64,000 nt of DNA from Pyrenochaeta sp. MPI-SDFR-AT-0127 (Eukaryota > Ascomycota > Dothideomycetes > Pleosporales > Cucurbitariaceae): contig JAGTJM010000031.1 in the NCBI GenBank assembly GCA_020747015.1, positions 310,001 to 374,000 on the forward strand, read 5' to 3'. The notes under the pieces were generated by a model that saw only the letters and a list, made by a program, of their open reading frames with translations, had not been told where the DNA came from and ran no database searches. This document shows positions 12,064 through 23,900 of the stretch, in pieces. The position numbers and the translations under genes were made by a program. Within the stretch, counting starts at the first letter, position 1. Each line of letters begins with the position of its first letter.

Positions 12064-12382
12064 AGGGCGACGCGCCAACTTCCCATAGCTTTGTTGCGAT
12101 GATACCCATTAGATTTTCGTATATGCCAAGCCCAACTTTGCGGTTACTTGATCTGTAGAACACTACGCGAGTATGATTGTGACCATGTTGAACAATGTCC
12201 AAGAAATGAGCGGTCGTGGGGAGCGCGTGCAGGGGGGTGGAATAGGCATGGATGTCGGCGAAACGAAGCGCCGGTTCCTGGAGTCGCAACGTGTGATCAT
12301 GGATACTAGCTCTCGAAAGCTCCGTGACGCGGCAGTGCGAGCAGCAACCTTTCTTTCCCTCCTTCACCACACTTGTTTAAAC
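12064..12382. other. compact spacer, 3' end of zinc-finger gene and STT3 promoter
   Basis: This 319 bp spacer must carry both the terminator/polyadenylation region of the upstream gene and the promoter of STT3. I see no gene, repeat or recognisable element. It ends in a short pyrimidine-rich stretch (CTTTCTTTCCCTCCTTC) just before the STT3 start, typical of ascomycete leaders. Confidence 0.6.
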
Positions 12383-14824
12383 ATGGCTGTCGCAGAGGAC
12401 GGGCAGTTTTTGAAGCAGGCCACGGGCCGAAATACTCGAGGCTTGCTTCGAGTCATTATTCTGTGCTTGATTGCGGGTGCAGCTGTGAGCAGCCGTCTGT
12501 TCTCCGTGATCCGCTTCGAGAGCATCATCCACGAATGTTGGTATTGCAATGGTGTCTTCATGGTGCAATTGGCTAACGAGAGAGTGCAGTTGATCCGTGG
12601 TTCAACTTTCGAGCGACCAAATATCTCGTACAGAATGGTTTCTACAGCTTTTGGGATTGGTTTGATGACCGTACGCACCATCATCGAGTTGCCCACAATT
12701 CCCTGGCAACGCACTACGAGGACACACTTTGGACTGACATGGACACATAGGCACATGGCATCCTCTCGGACGAGTTACTGGCGGCACCCTGTACCCCGGA
12801 TTGATGGTCACCAGCGGTGCCATCTACCATTTCCTCCGCGCCATCGCACTCCCTGTCGACATTCGCAACATTTGTGTCCTCCTCGCGCCTGCCTTTTCCG
12901 GCCTTACCGCACTCGCTACGTACCTCCTGACCTCTGAAATGGTCACATCGCCATCCGCCGGCCTGCTTGCCGCTGCCTTCATGGGCATCACACCCGGCTA
13001 TATCTCGCGTTCCGTGGCAGGAAGCTACGACAACGAGGCCATTGCCATCTTTTTGCTGGTATTCACCTTCTTCCTCTGGATCAAGGCCGTCAAGGAAGGA
13101 TCCATGTTCTGGGGCGCGTTGACCGCGCTCTTCTACGGATACATGGTGTCGGCGTGGGGTGGATATGTCTTCATCACCAACTTGCTGCCGCTACATGCCT
13201 TCGTCTTGATCTGCATGGGGAGATACAGCCCGCGGCTGTACGTCAGCTATACGTCGTGGTACGCGCTTGGTACGCTTGCGAGTATGCAGATTCCCTTCGT
13301 CGGCTTCTTGCCTATCCGCAGTAGCGAGCACATGTCCGCATTGGGTGTCTTTGGCCTTCTCCAACTGGTCGCCTTTGTTGACTGGGTTCGCGCACAACTT
13401 CCGAGCAAGCAGTTCCAGACGCTGCTACGCGCTCTTGTTCTGCTCGTCTTCGTGGTCGCCTTTGGTGGGCTGGTGCTGCTAACCGTCTCCGGGGTTATTG
13501 CTCCCTGGACGGGCCGTTTCTACTCACTTTGGGACACTGGATATGCCAAGATCCACATACCTATCATCGCCTCCGTTTCGGAACATCAACCAACTGCGTG
13601 GCCTGCCTTCTTCTTCGACCTCAGCATGATGATCTGGCTCTTCCCCGCGGGTGTCTACCTGTGCTTCCGCACATTGACCGACGAACAGGTCTTCATTGTC
13701 ATTTACGCTGTACTTGCCAGCTACTTCGCTGGAGTCATGGTCCGTCTCATGCTTACTTTGACTCCTATTGTCTGCGTTGCTTCTGCAATCGCGTTCTCTC
13801 AGATCTTAGATACCTACCTAGATGCAAAGACCCCTGAACCCGCGACTAAGGAGGATGGAAGTGCCGATACTGCTAAAGTTGCAGCTGCGGCAGTGCTTCA
13901 TGACGGCCTCCGCTCGACACGTAACCCTCTCGTGGGTATCTATTCGTACGCTTCTAAGCTCACCGTTGTTGGAGCTTCTAGTGTGTACCTCTTACTCTTT
14001 GTCCTTCACTGCACTTGGGTCACATCGAATGCTTACTCTTCGCCTTCCGTCGTGCTTGCATCGAGGCTCCCAGATGGCAGCCAGCACATCATTGATGACT
14101 ACCGAGAAGCCTACTACTGGCTCAGGCAAAACACTCCCCAGAACGCCAAGATTATGTCATGGTGGGATTACGGCTACCAGATTGGTGGCATGGCTGACCG
14201 TCCGACACTCGTTGACAACAACACTTGGAACAACACACATATCGCCACTGTTGGTAAGGCAATGAGCTCGAGGGAGGAGGTCAGCTATCCGATCATGCGC
14301 CAGCACGAAGTTGACTATGTTTTGGTGGTCTTTGGTGGTCTTTTGGGTTACTCCGGAGACGACATCAACAAATTCCTCTGGATGGTAAGAATTGCAGAGG
14401 GCATCTGGCCAGATGAAGTCAAGGAGCGCAACTTCTTCACTCCACGAGGCGAATACCGCGTGGATGACGAAGCGACACCAACGATGAAGAACAGCTTAAT
14501 GTATGTATCATCGCCATCTTCACGTCTTGAACGACCACTAACAGCCTTCACAGGTACAAAATGTCCTACTACAACTACAATGCACTGTTCCCCGCTGGGC
14601 AGGCACAGGATCGTGTCCGTGGCGTAAAACTTCCCACGGAGGGCCCGCAGCTAAGCACTATTGAGGAGGCCTTCACTAGCGAGAATTGGATAATCAGGAT
14701 CTACAAGGTCAAAGACCTCGACAACTTTGGCCGTGATCATGGCAGCGCCGTGGCTTTCGACAAGGGCCATAAGAAGAAGCGAACCACTAAGAGGAAGGGC
14801 CCAAGGGTATTGAGAGTCGAGTAG
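12383..14824 (+). CDS. stt3: oligosaccharyltransferase catalytic subunit STT3, 751 aa
   Basis: STT3 transfers the dolichol-linked Glc3Man9GlcNAc2 glycan to Asn in N-x-S/T sequons in the ER lumen. Exons are 12383-12536, 12590-12670, 12751-14500 and 14554-14824, with introns of 53, 80 and 53 bp; every junction falls inside a conserved family motif and restores it. Visible hallmarks include the first lumenal-loop acidic motif (HEFDPWFNFRAT, built across intron 1) and WHPLGRVTGGT after intron 2. SVSEHQP follows near residue 352, and the WWDYG catalytic-domain signature, with the following TLVDNNTWN, near residue 549. The first half carries about 11-13 hydrophobic spans. Overall length matches fungal STT3. 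The C-terminus is basic (KKKRTTKRKG), as is common for an ER-resident membrane protein. Together with PMT4 and YEA4 later in the window it is one of three glycosylation genes. The identification is secure. Confidence 0.98.
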
Positions 14825-15267
14825 ATATTGCAGGATTTTGATATAGAGTTTGAGCGCTTGTAAAAATAGGCCAGGTTCGCATATTTGACATGTTGGCGTT
14901 GTAGGGAAAATAAAAAGCAAAGTGAGCTCCCACCGCAGGTTGCCCTCCGATATAGTCATGGCGATAGCATTGTGAGGTGTGTCCTGGAACGGAGTGAAGG
15001 TAGGTGCGTGCATTGGCAGGAGGCAGCAAGGAAACCTTCAGTCACCTCGACTTTGGTATTGAACTCTGGTGTACCGTTCGATCAATCAAGTTTCTACCTT
15101 CTATCTTCTGTCGCGTCTTCTTCCCAAACTCACTCACTCTCTTCCACCACGTCTTAGCCCCTTCTGTCCTTGCAATACCTCGTCGCCCGCCGTATACCTC
15201 ACGTGGCTCGCTACGAACCTGCCTTAGTCCTCCTCGAGGTTACACGCTTGCACTTACCACGATCAAC
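14825..15267. other. intergenic region between STT3 and the 15268 gene
   Basis: This 443 bp spacer holds the STT3 3' region and a C/T-rich leader (15090-15260, with CTTCTATCTTCTG and CTCTCTTCC runs) typical of a downstream promoter. I see no gene or repeat. Confidence 0.6.
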
Positions 15268-17746
15268 ATGGCGAACGAGGAGCAGAGAAGGGCCTTTGCG
15301 TCATACATGGGCACTGCTGGTGGGAATGACCGCCAGGGCAAGGGCCAGCCAATTTCCCAATATCCGGGGGTGATCACCAGTCCAGGTAACCCATATCTTT
15401 TCAATGTGTATGTGTGGGACTGCTGCCTGGGATAAGCGAGGGGCTAATAGAGGCTGTAGAAGTACTCCTTTGCTTTATTCTCGTGTCTCTGCAAGACTGT
15501 GGCCAAAGTAATTGGTACCAGCTTACTCTCCTTAGCAATCTCTAGGCCTCGGGGCGCCTCCCACAGCGCCAACTCCTCCGCCCGTAGCGCTATCCTCTAT
15601 TGCTTCTTTTCCGGACTACCAAGGTAGCTTACATCAGGCTGGGTTTGGGCTTGGTGGCTACAGTCAAGGAGGTTTCCCTCATCGCTTGCCGCCACTTGGT
15701 CAAGCAGAAGCCCCTCAAGATCCACGACAGATGCATCCACCAGCAAGGCCGCCGGGATACAGTCAAGTACCAAGGAACTACAATTCCCAGCCACTTCCTC
15801 CACCGAGTTACAACGTCGACCGGCAGCGTTTCGATTCAAATATCCACCAAGATAGGCGACTCAGTGGCACTCCAATGGACACTATGTACCCGGTATTGCG
15901 TAATCCCTCAATGGAGATCTCAGGGTCTAGATCGACGAGAACAAACGAGCAGTATCACCTGCAGCAATTTGAACAACCCCAGGGACCTCTGGCGTCACAA
16001 GATACACATTCCTCGCCTCCACAAGTTGAAGAAAACTCAGTGCCGGTGATGCTCTGCCACACTTGCAATCACTGCGGTCGACTGCGCTCAGCAGGCTTCC
16101 ATCGAAATAACCCCGTTGTTCCTGGAAAGTCATTAGTATCCTCCACTTGTCGTAGGTGCAAGAGAAAGCTCAAACATCGGCGTCGAACTAGTTATACTTG
16201 TACCGCTGACGAACCATGCACTTGGCCAAGAGAGTCCTTTTGCGCCGACATTGAGCATACGGAGCACAGAGGAAGACGTTTAGGTCGAGATGAGATGCAT
16301 TTGACACGACACTCGTCTAGTCGCCCTCGCATAATGAGGCAAAACGTAAGCCAAAGTAGCCTGGGATTGCGAGCCCTACAACAACCGACTCGAGTTCACA
16401 AGGCCGAGACACGCATACGAGTATCATCTTTGAGTCCACGTCCCTGCTCGAGGTACGATGAAGTCTGGCCTCCATCTGACGTTGTTCGCTTACGGCCGTC
16501 AAGGTCAGCTCGAGTGTTCTCAGCGCCGCCAGAGTCGCCCCTCGGTCATTCTTCAGAGACGGACGAGGTATGGCCTCCGCCAGACGTTGTCCGTACCCAT
16601 TCCTACAGGAAAATTGGGGGTAACCTGCCATCAAATCGTTCTTTCAGCTCCAGAATCATTGAACTTAGCCCGTCGCCACCTCCACGAACGAGTTCCACGA
16701 AAGTCATCTATCGGAGCCATTCGAAGGAGCGCCACCTCAGAAGCCGTAATGTTTCACCATTTCATGTCACAACTCGCGAGGATCGACGTAACCAGGATGC
16801 TGAGGCTCGCATCACAGCGCACCCAAGGCCATACCGACCCGTGCTTCCGGGCCAAAGAAGTGTTATAAGAGAACCGGACGAACTGCCTGACGACAACGGC
16901 ACCATTCGTCTACCTCGGGATTCACCAAGCCGAGGTATCCTGAAATCCGAGAGAATCGATCGCGAAACCAGGTATCGACGCAGTATGAGCATGCGCGATA
17001 GTCATGAGAGTACCTGTGTCGAAGTCGGAGGTCCACGAGTTCAATTTGCGCCTAATCGAAGAGATGATAGGCCTAGCTTGTACCCCAACAGCAGGAAGGT
17101 CTATTCAGATGAGCACCGAGCCAACGGCGAGAACTGTGAACACTACCACGAAAACCCAGGACATCGATGTAACGATGGACCTACACTCCCTCAGGAAGCA
17201 TTATCTGAGGATATGGAAAGACTCCGAATCCGACGTTCATCGCTACCGCCACGGAGAATCTACGAAGAAGATATCCAGATAGATCAAATCAGCCACGACT
17301 CCCCTCCTCCTCAACCTCGACCTCTATCGCCAAGAAAATACGACGAAGAACTTCACATCCGGCATAACTCTCCACTCCCACGCCGTGGCGACAGACCCCT
17401 CCTACAGCCACCTCCGCCTTCTTCGGAGCGAACATGCTCTGGCTATCGACATTGCTCTCGTTCTCGAACCATCGAACATAACCAACCCCTGACAACAACA
17501 TACAATCACCGTAGAGAGAAAGACCTAGACCCCGATGATGTCACAGACTCAGACAGTGTCAGTTCTGGGAAGATTATCGAGGTAAGGACGTGGAGAGGCA
17601 TTGATGAGAATGGACAGCCATCTACATTCGTGGAAGAGGTGAGAGCAGTGAAGATGATTGAGCACGAGAGAGAAAGAGGCAGTTCAGAACGGGAGTTCAC
17701 GCCGATGACGGAGCGATTATCGAGTAGGAGTTGGCGAGATGTTTGA
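15268..17746 (+). CDS. disordered Arg/Ser/Pro-rich protein with Cys cluster, unknown function, 772 aa
   Basis: There are two exons, 15268-15385 and 15546-17746. The 160 bp intron is joined through a GGC codon, giving ...VITSPGLGAPPTAP. A small internal exon inside that intron cannot be excluded. The N-terminus (MANEEQRRAFASYMGTAGG) is followed by a Gly/Pro/Gln-rich stretch. Around residues 207-260 lies a Cys/His cluster (CHTCNHCG, then STCRRCKRK, then TCTADEPC) that could bind zinc. The rest is Arg/Ser-rich and probably disordered, with a DEVWPP-x-DVVR motif repeated near residues 342 and 378. Many SPPP and RR-S sites suggest phosphorylation. The last 100 residues contain a more ordered, acidic-basic segment (EVRTWRGIDENGQPSTFVEE) that may be the conserved core. 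I do not recognise the function. Nuclear or RNA-related roles would fit the composition but are speculation. Confidence 0.8.
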
Positions 17747-19260
17747 TGAGCTAAGAGGTCTTTAGGTGTCATGAAAGATGAAGATGAAAGAATGGTGGAT
17801 GTAGGATATTTGCTACGAGAGAATGATCGATTAAAATGGTTTAGGATGACCCCACATTTGTATTTCTCCTCCTTAATAATCCTAACACATCATGAATATA
17901 CCTTACTTTGGTTCTTTACCTGAAACTTTGAAACAAGATAGAAGATAGATGGGTTGAAAGATAGCAAAGTTCTATGATGCACCAGTGATGATGACGTAAA
18001 GTGTTCTGGCACAGCTGCAGAACATAGAGTCCCAGAATGACTGGATTAGTCCATCTTTCCCTCATATAACAAGTTGGGTAGCTCCTCTCATAATGTCAAG
18101 CTCACGCGGACTACTAACGAAGCGTTCTTTTGCTCACCGCTGTTTAAATGGAATTCTGCTATTAACATATCTGAATTCACCGAGAACTGATAGCCTTCTT
18201 CTCAAACCTGGCATCAGCCAATACTGTGGGCCTAAATGAGGTGACCGGAATAATTTAAAGTGTTCCTAGGAGACATTCTCATCAGTATTTACTCAGAGCG
18301 CAAGGGCTGCCGTATAAAGAACATCATAGTTTGGCTGCAACAAGTATAAAGCGGAAGGATGAAGTAGCTCACTTTGTACTTACGTAGTTCGAGCTTAGTA
18401 AATAGAAAGTTTGCCTTGTTCAATATTCAACTCGAAGCAGATCGCCTCCAAGTCAGAGTCTGGTTATTCAAGCAATAGCCGAATTAGGGCTGGGAACGGA
18501 ACACAGGCATTGAGCTTTTTCTGCAATACTATATTAGACTGTCGCCTGTTGTATGTTTCATGGCTTGAACCATCTACCCAAATATGTAGGCCAAAAGTGC
18601 TTCCCGTTCACGGTCAAGGAATAACTATACTTTTTGAGAATGTGATTAGAAAACCTTTATCTTCAGTTTCGAGCTTTGTAGATTTCATGCTGGTTGGTCA
18701 TAAGTCAAAGTAAGCGCGCTCTGTTCAGACACAGTATTTACCGAAATGATACTCAATCGTGAACACCTAATGCGGCTGGTTGAAGCCGCGTCAACACCGG
18801 AGAAAGTTCTCGGATTAGACAGCATGAAATATCATCCATTTGACGTCCTGTTATTGTTTGTTACGATGACAACATGATATCTATAGACTGTGGTTACGTG
18901 AAGATGATGGGTCACAAGTAGGTATATAGAATCGTACGTCATTATAACTGTATCTGAAAGAACACACTATTATAAATGGAAGATGACGGGCATTGTGGTT
19001 CAGGTTTATATAGCAAGACCTGCATGCCGATCCATATGGATGGAAGCACGCCAATAATAGGGTGTATCCACGATACAGAGGTCGAAAAATGACAAGGAAA
19101 AGCAGCTTAGGGTACTTCAAGCCCCCAAACCTTTGGAGGACGTATTTGGCACCGATCGTCAGATTGCGTGTGATGAATCTCGCGTAGAGCAGTTCGTTCA
19201 AGGGTAGTTGTTTTGCCAACTAGTATTCGCTCCTGTCGGCGGAGTATTCTTTCTGACTGC
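17747..19260. other. AT-richer intergenic region between convergent genes
   Basis: This 1.5 kb stretch lies between the 3' ends of the 15268 gene (+) and the CYSTM-type gene (-). It is visibly AT-richer than its neighbours and has only short frames (about 110 codons or fewer). None is protein-like or splice-extendable. I see no RNA gene, repeat or transposon signature. Confidence 0.6.
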
Positions 19261-19723
19261 CTAACAACAGTCTTCGGCACATTCACAACAATCGATACAA
19301 CACTCGCATCCCTCTTCGCAAACGAAACAACAGCAGAGCGTAGCCAGACTGTGCAATTGTTAGCGCTCGCATCCCTACAACCCAGTACCCTATTCCTCCA
19401 AGTGTCGATTCGAGTATTATTTGAAAGACCTACCAGGCAGCTAAGCAACCCCTGTCCTTCTTCTGCTTCCGTGGTGGCGGAGCCTGTTGATACTGTTGGC
19501 CTTGGGGAGGACCGTAGTACATTTGCTGCTGTTGAGGGGGAGGTCCGCCATATTGTTGGGGTTGGCCGTAGCTATTGATGGCTTTGTTAGTTCTATGGTT
19601 CGCATATGCTGAAATATTCGATCAGAGTGCTAAGAGATTGTGAGAAATCATGCGATTGTTGACATACCTCTGCTGCGGGTACTGGGGCGCCTGACCACCC
19701 TGGTAGTATCCTTGCGCTGACAT
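19261..19723 (-). CDS. CYSTM-type cysteine-rich tail protein, 93 aa
   Basis: Three exons on the minus strand: 19723-19668, 19571-19434 and 19348-19261 (introns of 96 and 85 bp, GTATGT...TAG and GTAGGT...CAG). The start is the ATG in MSAQGYYQGGQ. The N-terminal two thirds is a Gln/Pro/Gly/Tyr-rich disordered arm (QQYGGPPPQQQQMYYGPP). A basic linker (RKQKKDRG) precedes a tail with 14 Cys in about 36 residues: GCLAACLATLCCC, FVCEEGCECC, IDCCECAEDCC. This layout is that of the CYSTM (cysteine-rich transmembrane module) family: small eukaryotic tail-anchored proteins linked to stress and metal tolerance and placed at the plasma membrane. Assignment comes from the pattern. The coding exons are so short that ordinary frame searches miss the gene. 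Confidence 0.9.
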
Positions 19724-20954
19724 GTTCGAAGTGTAGAAGTGTAGGATGGTAGGATTGTAGGCTTGGGAAAATTTCCCTAGAGAGTTCGGGTGAGGATTCA
19801 AGAAATTAAGGTGTTCTTATTGACAAATCGCGATGCAACGGCGATGAGGAAATGGGTTGGGTTAAAGACGACAAGCTTTTGCGCCGAGAAGCTTGCCCAA
19901 GATGGTCCTTGAAACGGGCGACACGTCGCACAGAGAGGTAGATAAAAATAGAGCAGGCCCACGCCGCAAAATCGAGTCGACAGTGAGTGAGATGGGTAGG
20001 CGGAGAGCAGATTAGAATGCATGAGCATATGGGGCGCTTCGCCGTCTTTAAATCACCTCACAGCAATCGGCACGAAGCGGGGGCACATCTTGTGAATGAC
20101 CTAGCCACATCCTTAAATGCAACAATCGCTCCAATTGGCGTGAACAGGCCGATCCTGACACACAATTCGTCACTCTCTCAAGCGAAAACCTCTCATTTCC
20201 TCTGTTGGGAGGCATCCCCCTGCCTGCACGATGCGACTGCGCCTCTGATTCAGCGTTACCTCGGGCGCTCCATGACATAGCATAACAAATTCCAGCCACA
20301 CACTCTTGCGTAATTGACTGGAGAGCGCCAACCATGAGTCTGCTTCGTCATCGCTGGTGGCGCCGGAACATGCATTGGGCCCACTGATGTGTCGTGCTAA
20401 GCACATCTTGGCAAAAGCTTGGCCACGGCTGTGTTTCTTGTCAAGGGTGAACGGTTCACCGTCCGCAATTGATCGTCTTTTGTCTATAGCCTTCTGTGGA
20501 TTCGGTATCGTTGGAGGCTGGCATCATCTAGCTATGAAGCGGTGTGCGTCATCTGGAGACGTATTTGAGCCCTTGTTCAAAATCTCGCAGTGCTTTCATA
20601 AGCCTTATGCAAACGCAACATGCAAAGCCTCGGTGCCAGAACACGAGCCAACGGGTCGATAGCGAATAGAACACAAGCACTCATTGCGACCCTTTCCAAC
20701 CCAACACATCAGGCCACAACGCTACCTCGAATCAGGAGAAGGACAGAAAAGCGCCTTGTAGGATGCAAATATATATAATAACAGGAACTATGGGGTTTAA
20801 ACAATGCTATGAGCTCGCTGGGTCTTTTCTCTTGAAAAATCAGACCCCAAATCTGCCAACTAATTACAGGTGTGTATAGAGATCAGGTCATCAGATGCCT
20901 GTCGTACGTGGGTAGAGACCTATCGTAGGAGAAACGTCTCTAGGACGATGCTTC
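19724..20954. other. intergenic region between CYSTM gene start and SLA1 3' end
   Basis: This 1.2 kb stretch holds the upstream region of the CYSTM-type gene (minus strand, promoter to the right) and the 3' flank of SLA1. It includes TATATATAATA at 20769-20779, an AT-rich spot. No frame here is convincing as a gene. Confidence 0.55.
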
Positions 20955-23900
20955 CTAAAAGCCGAAGGGATTCTGAGGAGCTGGATAGACGTTAGTTTGA
21001 CCGCCTTGGCGTAAAACGTATGCAACTTACTAGCATTGGCGAGATTCGCCCTCCCCGTCGCTTGGGGTGTCAACTTCTTTGCTGGTTGTACACCAAAAGC
21101 GATCTTTGGAGCAGGCCCCGTCTTCTGTGGCACCAACGGCTGCGCTGTCGGCATAGCTGGAATGGGAGGCATGGGAGGCATGGGTGGTGGACTTTGTGTT
21201 GACATGAAGCCAGTTGGCTGAGGTTGGATGGCCGGAGGCAAGAACTGGTTGATCCCTGTAGCATGTGGGTTGAGCGGCGACGGTTGGAATGTATTGTAAC
21301 CAGTAGGCTGGGGTTGCAAAGATTGGAATGGTGCCCGAGGTGGGTCTGCAAAGGGACTACTATTCGGTTGGAAACCTGGCTGGAAATTTTGTTGCTGGAA
21401 GCCTGTTTGCATGGGCTGCTGGAAACCAGTAGGTTGTGCCTGTGGAAAGGGGGCGAAACCAGTCTGCATGGGTTGCTGAGGTGTAGGCGACATGGTGTTG
21501 TAGCCTGTTGGTTGAGGCATGATGCCGTTCTGGAAGCCGAATCCTCCATTCTGTTGAGGGAAGCCAGCCATGTTTTGTTGCATACGCTGCAGGTTCTGCA
21601 AGTCTTGCATACTCTGCCCAGGAGGAGCAACTTGCGCAAGCATATTGGGGTTGTAGCCAGTAAGTTGAGGCTGCAGAGGGGGAGGGGGACCGAAAGCGCT
21701 CTGTTGCGGATTTTGAGGAGCAGAGGAGGCTCGTTGTGGTGGTGGTGCGATGAGTCCTCCGGTGCTTTGATGCTGAGGCGCATGCGGCCGCATGCGTGGA
21801 GGAGCTATGTTTTGAGGTTGCGTCAAAGCCTTGATAGCAGCGACCTGCTCAAACAAGGTTGGAGTAGCACCAGTTGGCTGCACTTGTTGGACTGGAGCAG
21901 GCGTTTGCTGAGGCACTTGAGTTAATTGTGGAGTTGGTGCTGGTGGTGTTGCTTGAGCGATCTCGTCTGGCTTCAGGGCAGGCATGTCAAGGAGAGACAG
22001 CTCACTCATCGAGCCAGTTAGGGCAGGTGGTCTTGCTGCAGGGGCAGGGGCAGTCGGGGCAGCTGTTTGTGCTGGAGGTGGAGACGAGGTTGGCAGTGGT
22101 GCCGATGTGGATGCTGATCTGGACGGCTTGACATCCCAGGCATTGTCTTCGAATCCTTCTACTTTCTTGTCAGGAGTCGGAGCAGAGGCTAATGGAGTTG
22201 GGGTGGCGTCTGCAGGTTTTTTGACTGCATTGTCAGTCTTCGGCTCGAAAGCTTTGGGGTCAACAATATCGCTCGTCTGAACAGGGGGTGCGGGGCGCCC
22301 CTTGCGAGTGTTGTTTCTCAGTGCACCACCAGGACCTGAAAACAAGCCGCCAGCGCCTCCTTCGTCGCCATCCTCGGCAAAGCTAACGCTCCGTTTCTCG
22401 CGGTCTGCACTTCGGCCATACTTGCCTTCCAGGTACTTCGTCACACGGAGGATATCGCCTTCTTTCAGACCTAGTGTACGCAGAAGCGATGGAGTAATGT
22501 CCGGCATGTTCTCTTCTCCCATTTCGTCCTTATGGAAAGCTCGAGCATATCGTTCGCAAATTTGAGGGTTGACGCCAGCTTTCAGAAAGAAATCAAACCA
22601 GTCGTATTCTGGCTTCTTTTCGACAGTGATTCCCGACGGTGATCGGGAAGACGGCTCTTTAGCACGTTGAGTGCTCCGCCGCTTGAGATCGGAAAGGGGC
22701 TTGTCGTCATCTAGAGATTCACCTGTTACACGTTCCACATATTCAAGATCCTCCACTGACATTTTTGGGACGGGTACCGCAATTTTGACGCCATTAACTT
22801 TGTGCAAATGGATTTTGCCATCCTTGATAAGAATGAATTGCGCTTCGACCTTGAACGATCCAGACCGATCGGTCCAAGTGCGCACTTTTGCAGCATCTGA
22901 ATATCGAATTAGTTTTGCGCTCAGTAGATAGAGCGGATTTGGGAATAGCGGTAAAGAGAATTGAAATCAAATATGGCTGGCACTACCGATCTGGAATCAT
23001 ACCACATGGATGACAATGACAAGGAATGCGTGGAATACTCACTCGGCTTGGACGAGGATTTGGAGCTCGAATTTGTATCCTTTGTGGAGCTTTCGCGCTT
23101 GCTCGATGATCTCTGTGAAGTACGACGATGGTCAACATTTGCATGCATAAGGCTAGAATTACGCGAAGGCAAATGCAGGCCAGGGCCTACCTGATCAGTC
23201 CTTGCCTCGCTTTCTGGCCTCTTCCGTCGCGAGGCTTGACGAGCAAGCTCTTCCTCCTCCCGCCTGTTCTGATCTACAGTTGATCGGCCGGCGTTAGTCC
23301 CCGATCGAGCAATGGCAGCCGCGGGAGCAGAGATAGGGACGGTTTCTGTGATTTCGACGTAGTTAGCAGGCACTACACCTTCTTTGCCATTCTTCAGTCG
23401 CCTGACTTTCCACCACTCGTCACTCGCTGAGTCGTCGAGAACCACAATCTCATCGCCTAGACCAACAGTGACTTCGTCATCGCCCTGTGCCATGAAATCG
23501 AACAGCATGACGCCCTTCTTCTGCACGTTTGAGTGTCCAGAGCCAGCAGCAAGTACCTCTCGTAGTCCTGCACCTTTGGCAGCTCCAGCAAGTTCGCCAA
23601 GAGCCGACATGATCTCGGTAGCGGTGTCCTTTGCTCCACAGTGAAAGTCTACACTTTTGCTCGGCTGCTTCAACTCCATGAAGATGTGCTTTCCTTCTTG
23701 CGAATAATACTCCATTTTATCCGCGCTCCATTCCTGCTGCGGCCCGTCGCGTGACTTTTCTGGCGCAATCATGATCATACCCTTTGGAATATTGATGCCT
23801 AGAGTCATTGGCATCTTCTTGTTCTTGCCAGGCTGTGTCAGGTACTCATAGATGTTGTAAAGATGGTACCCGCCGCCAGAAACAGGCGTAACAGGTATAT

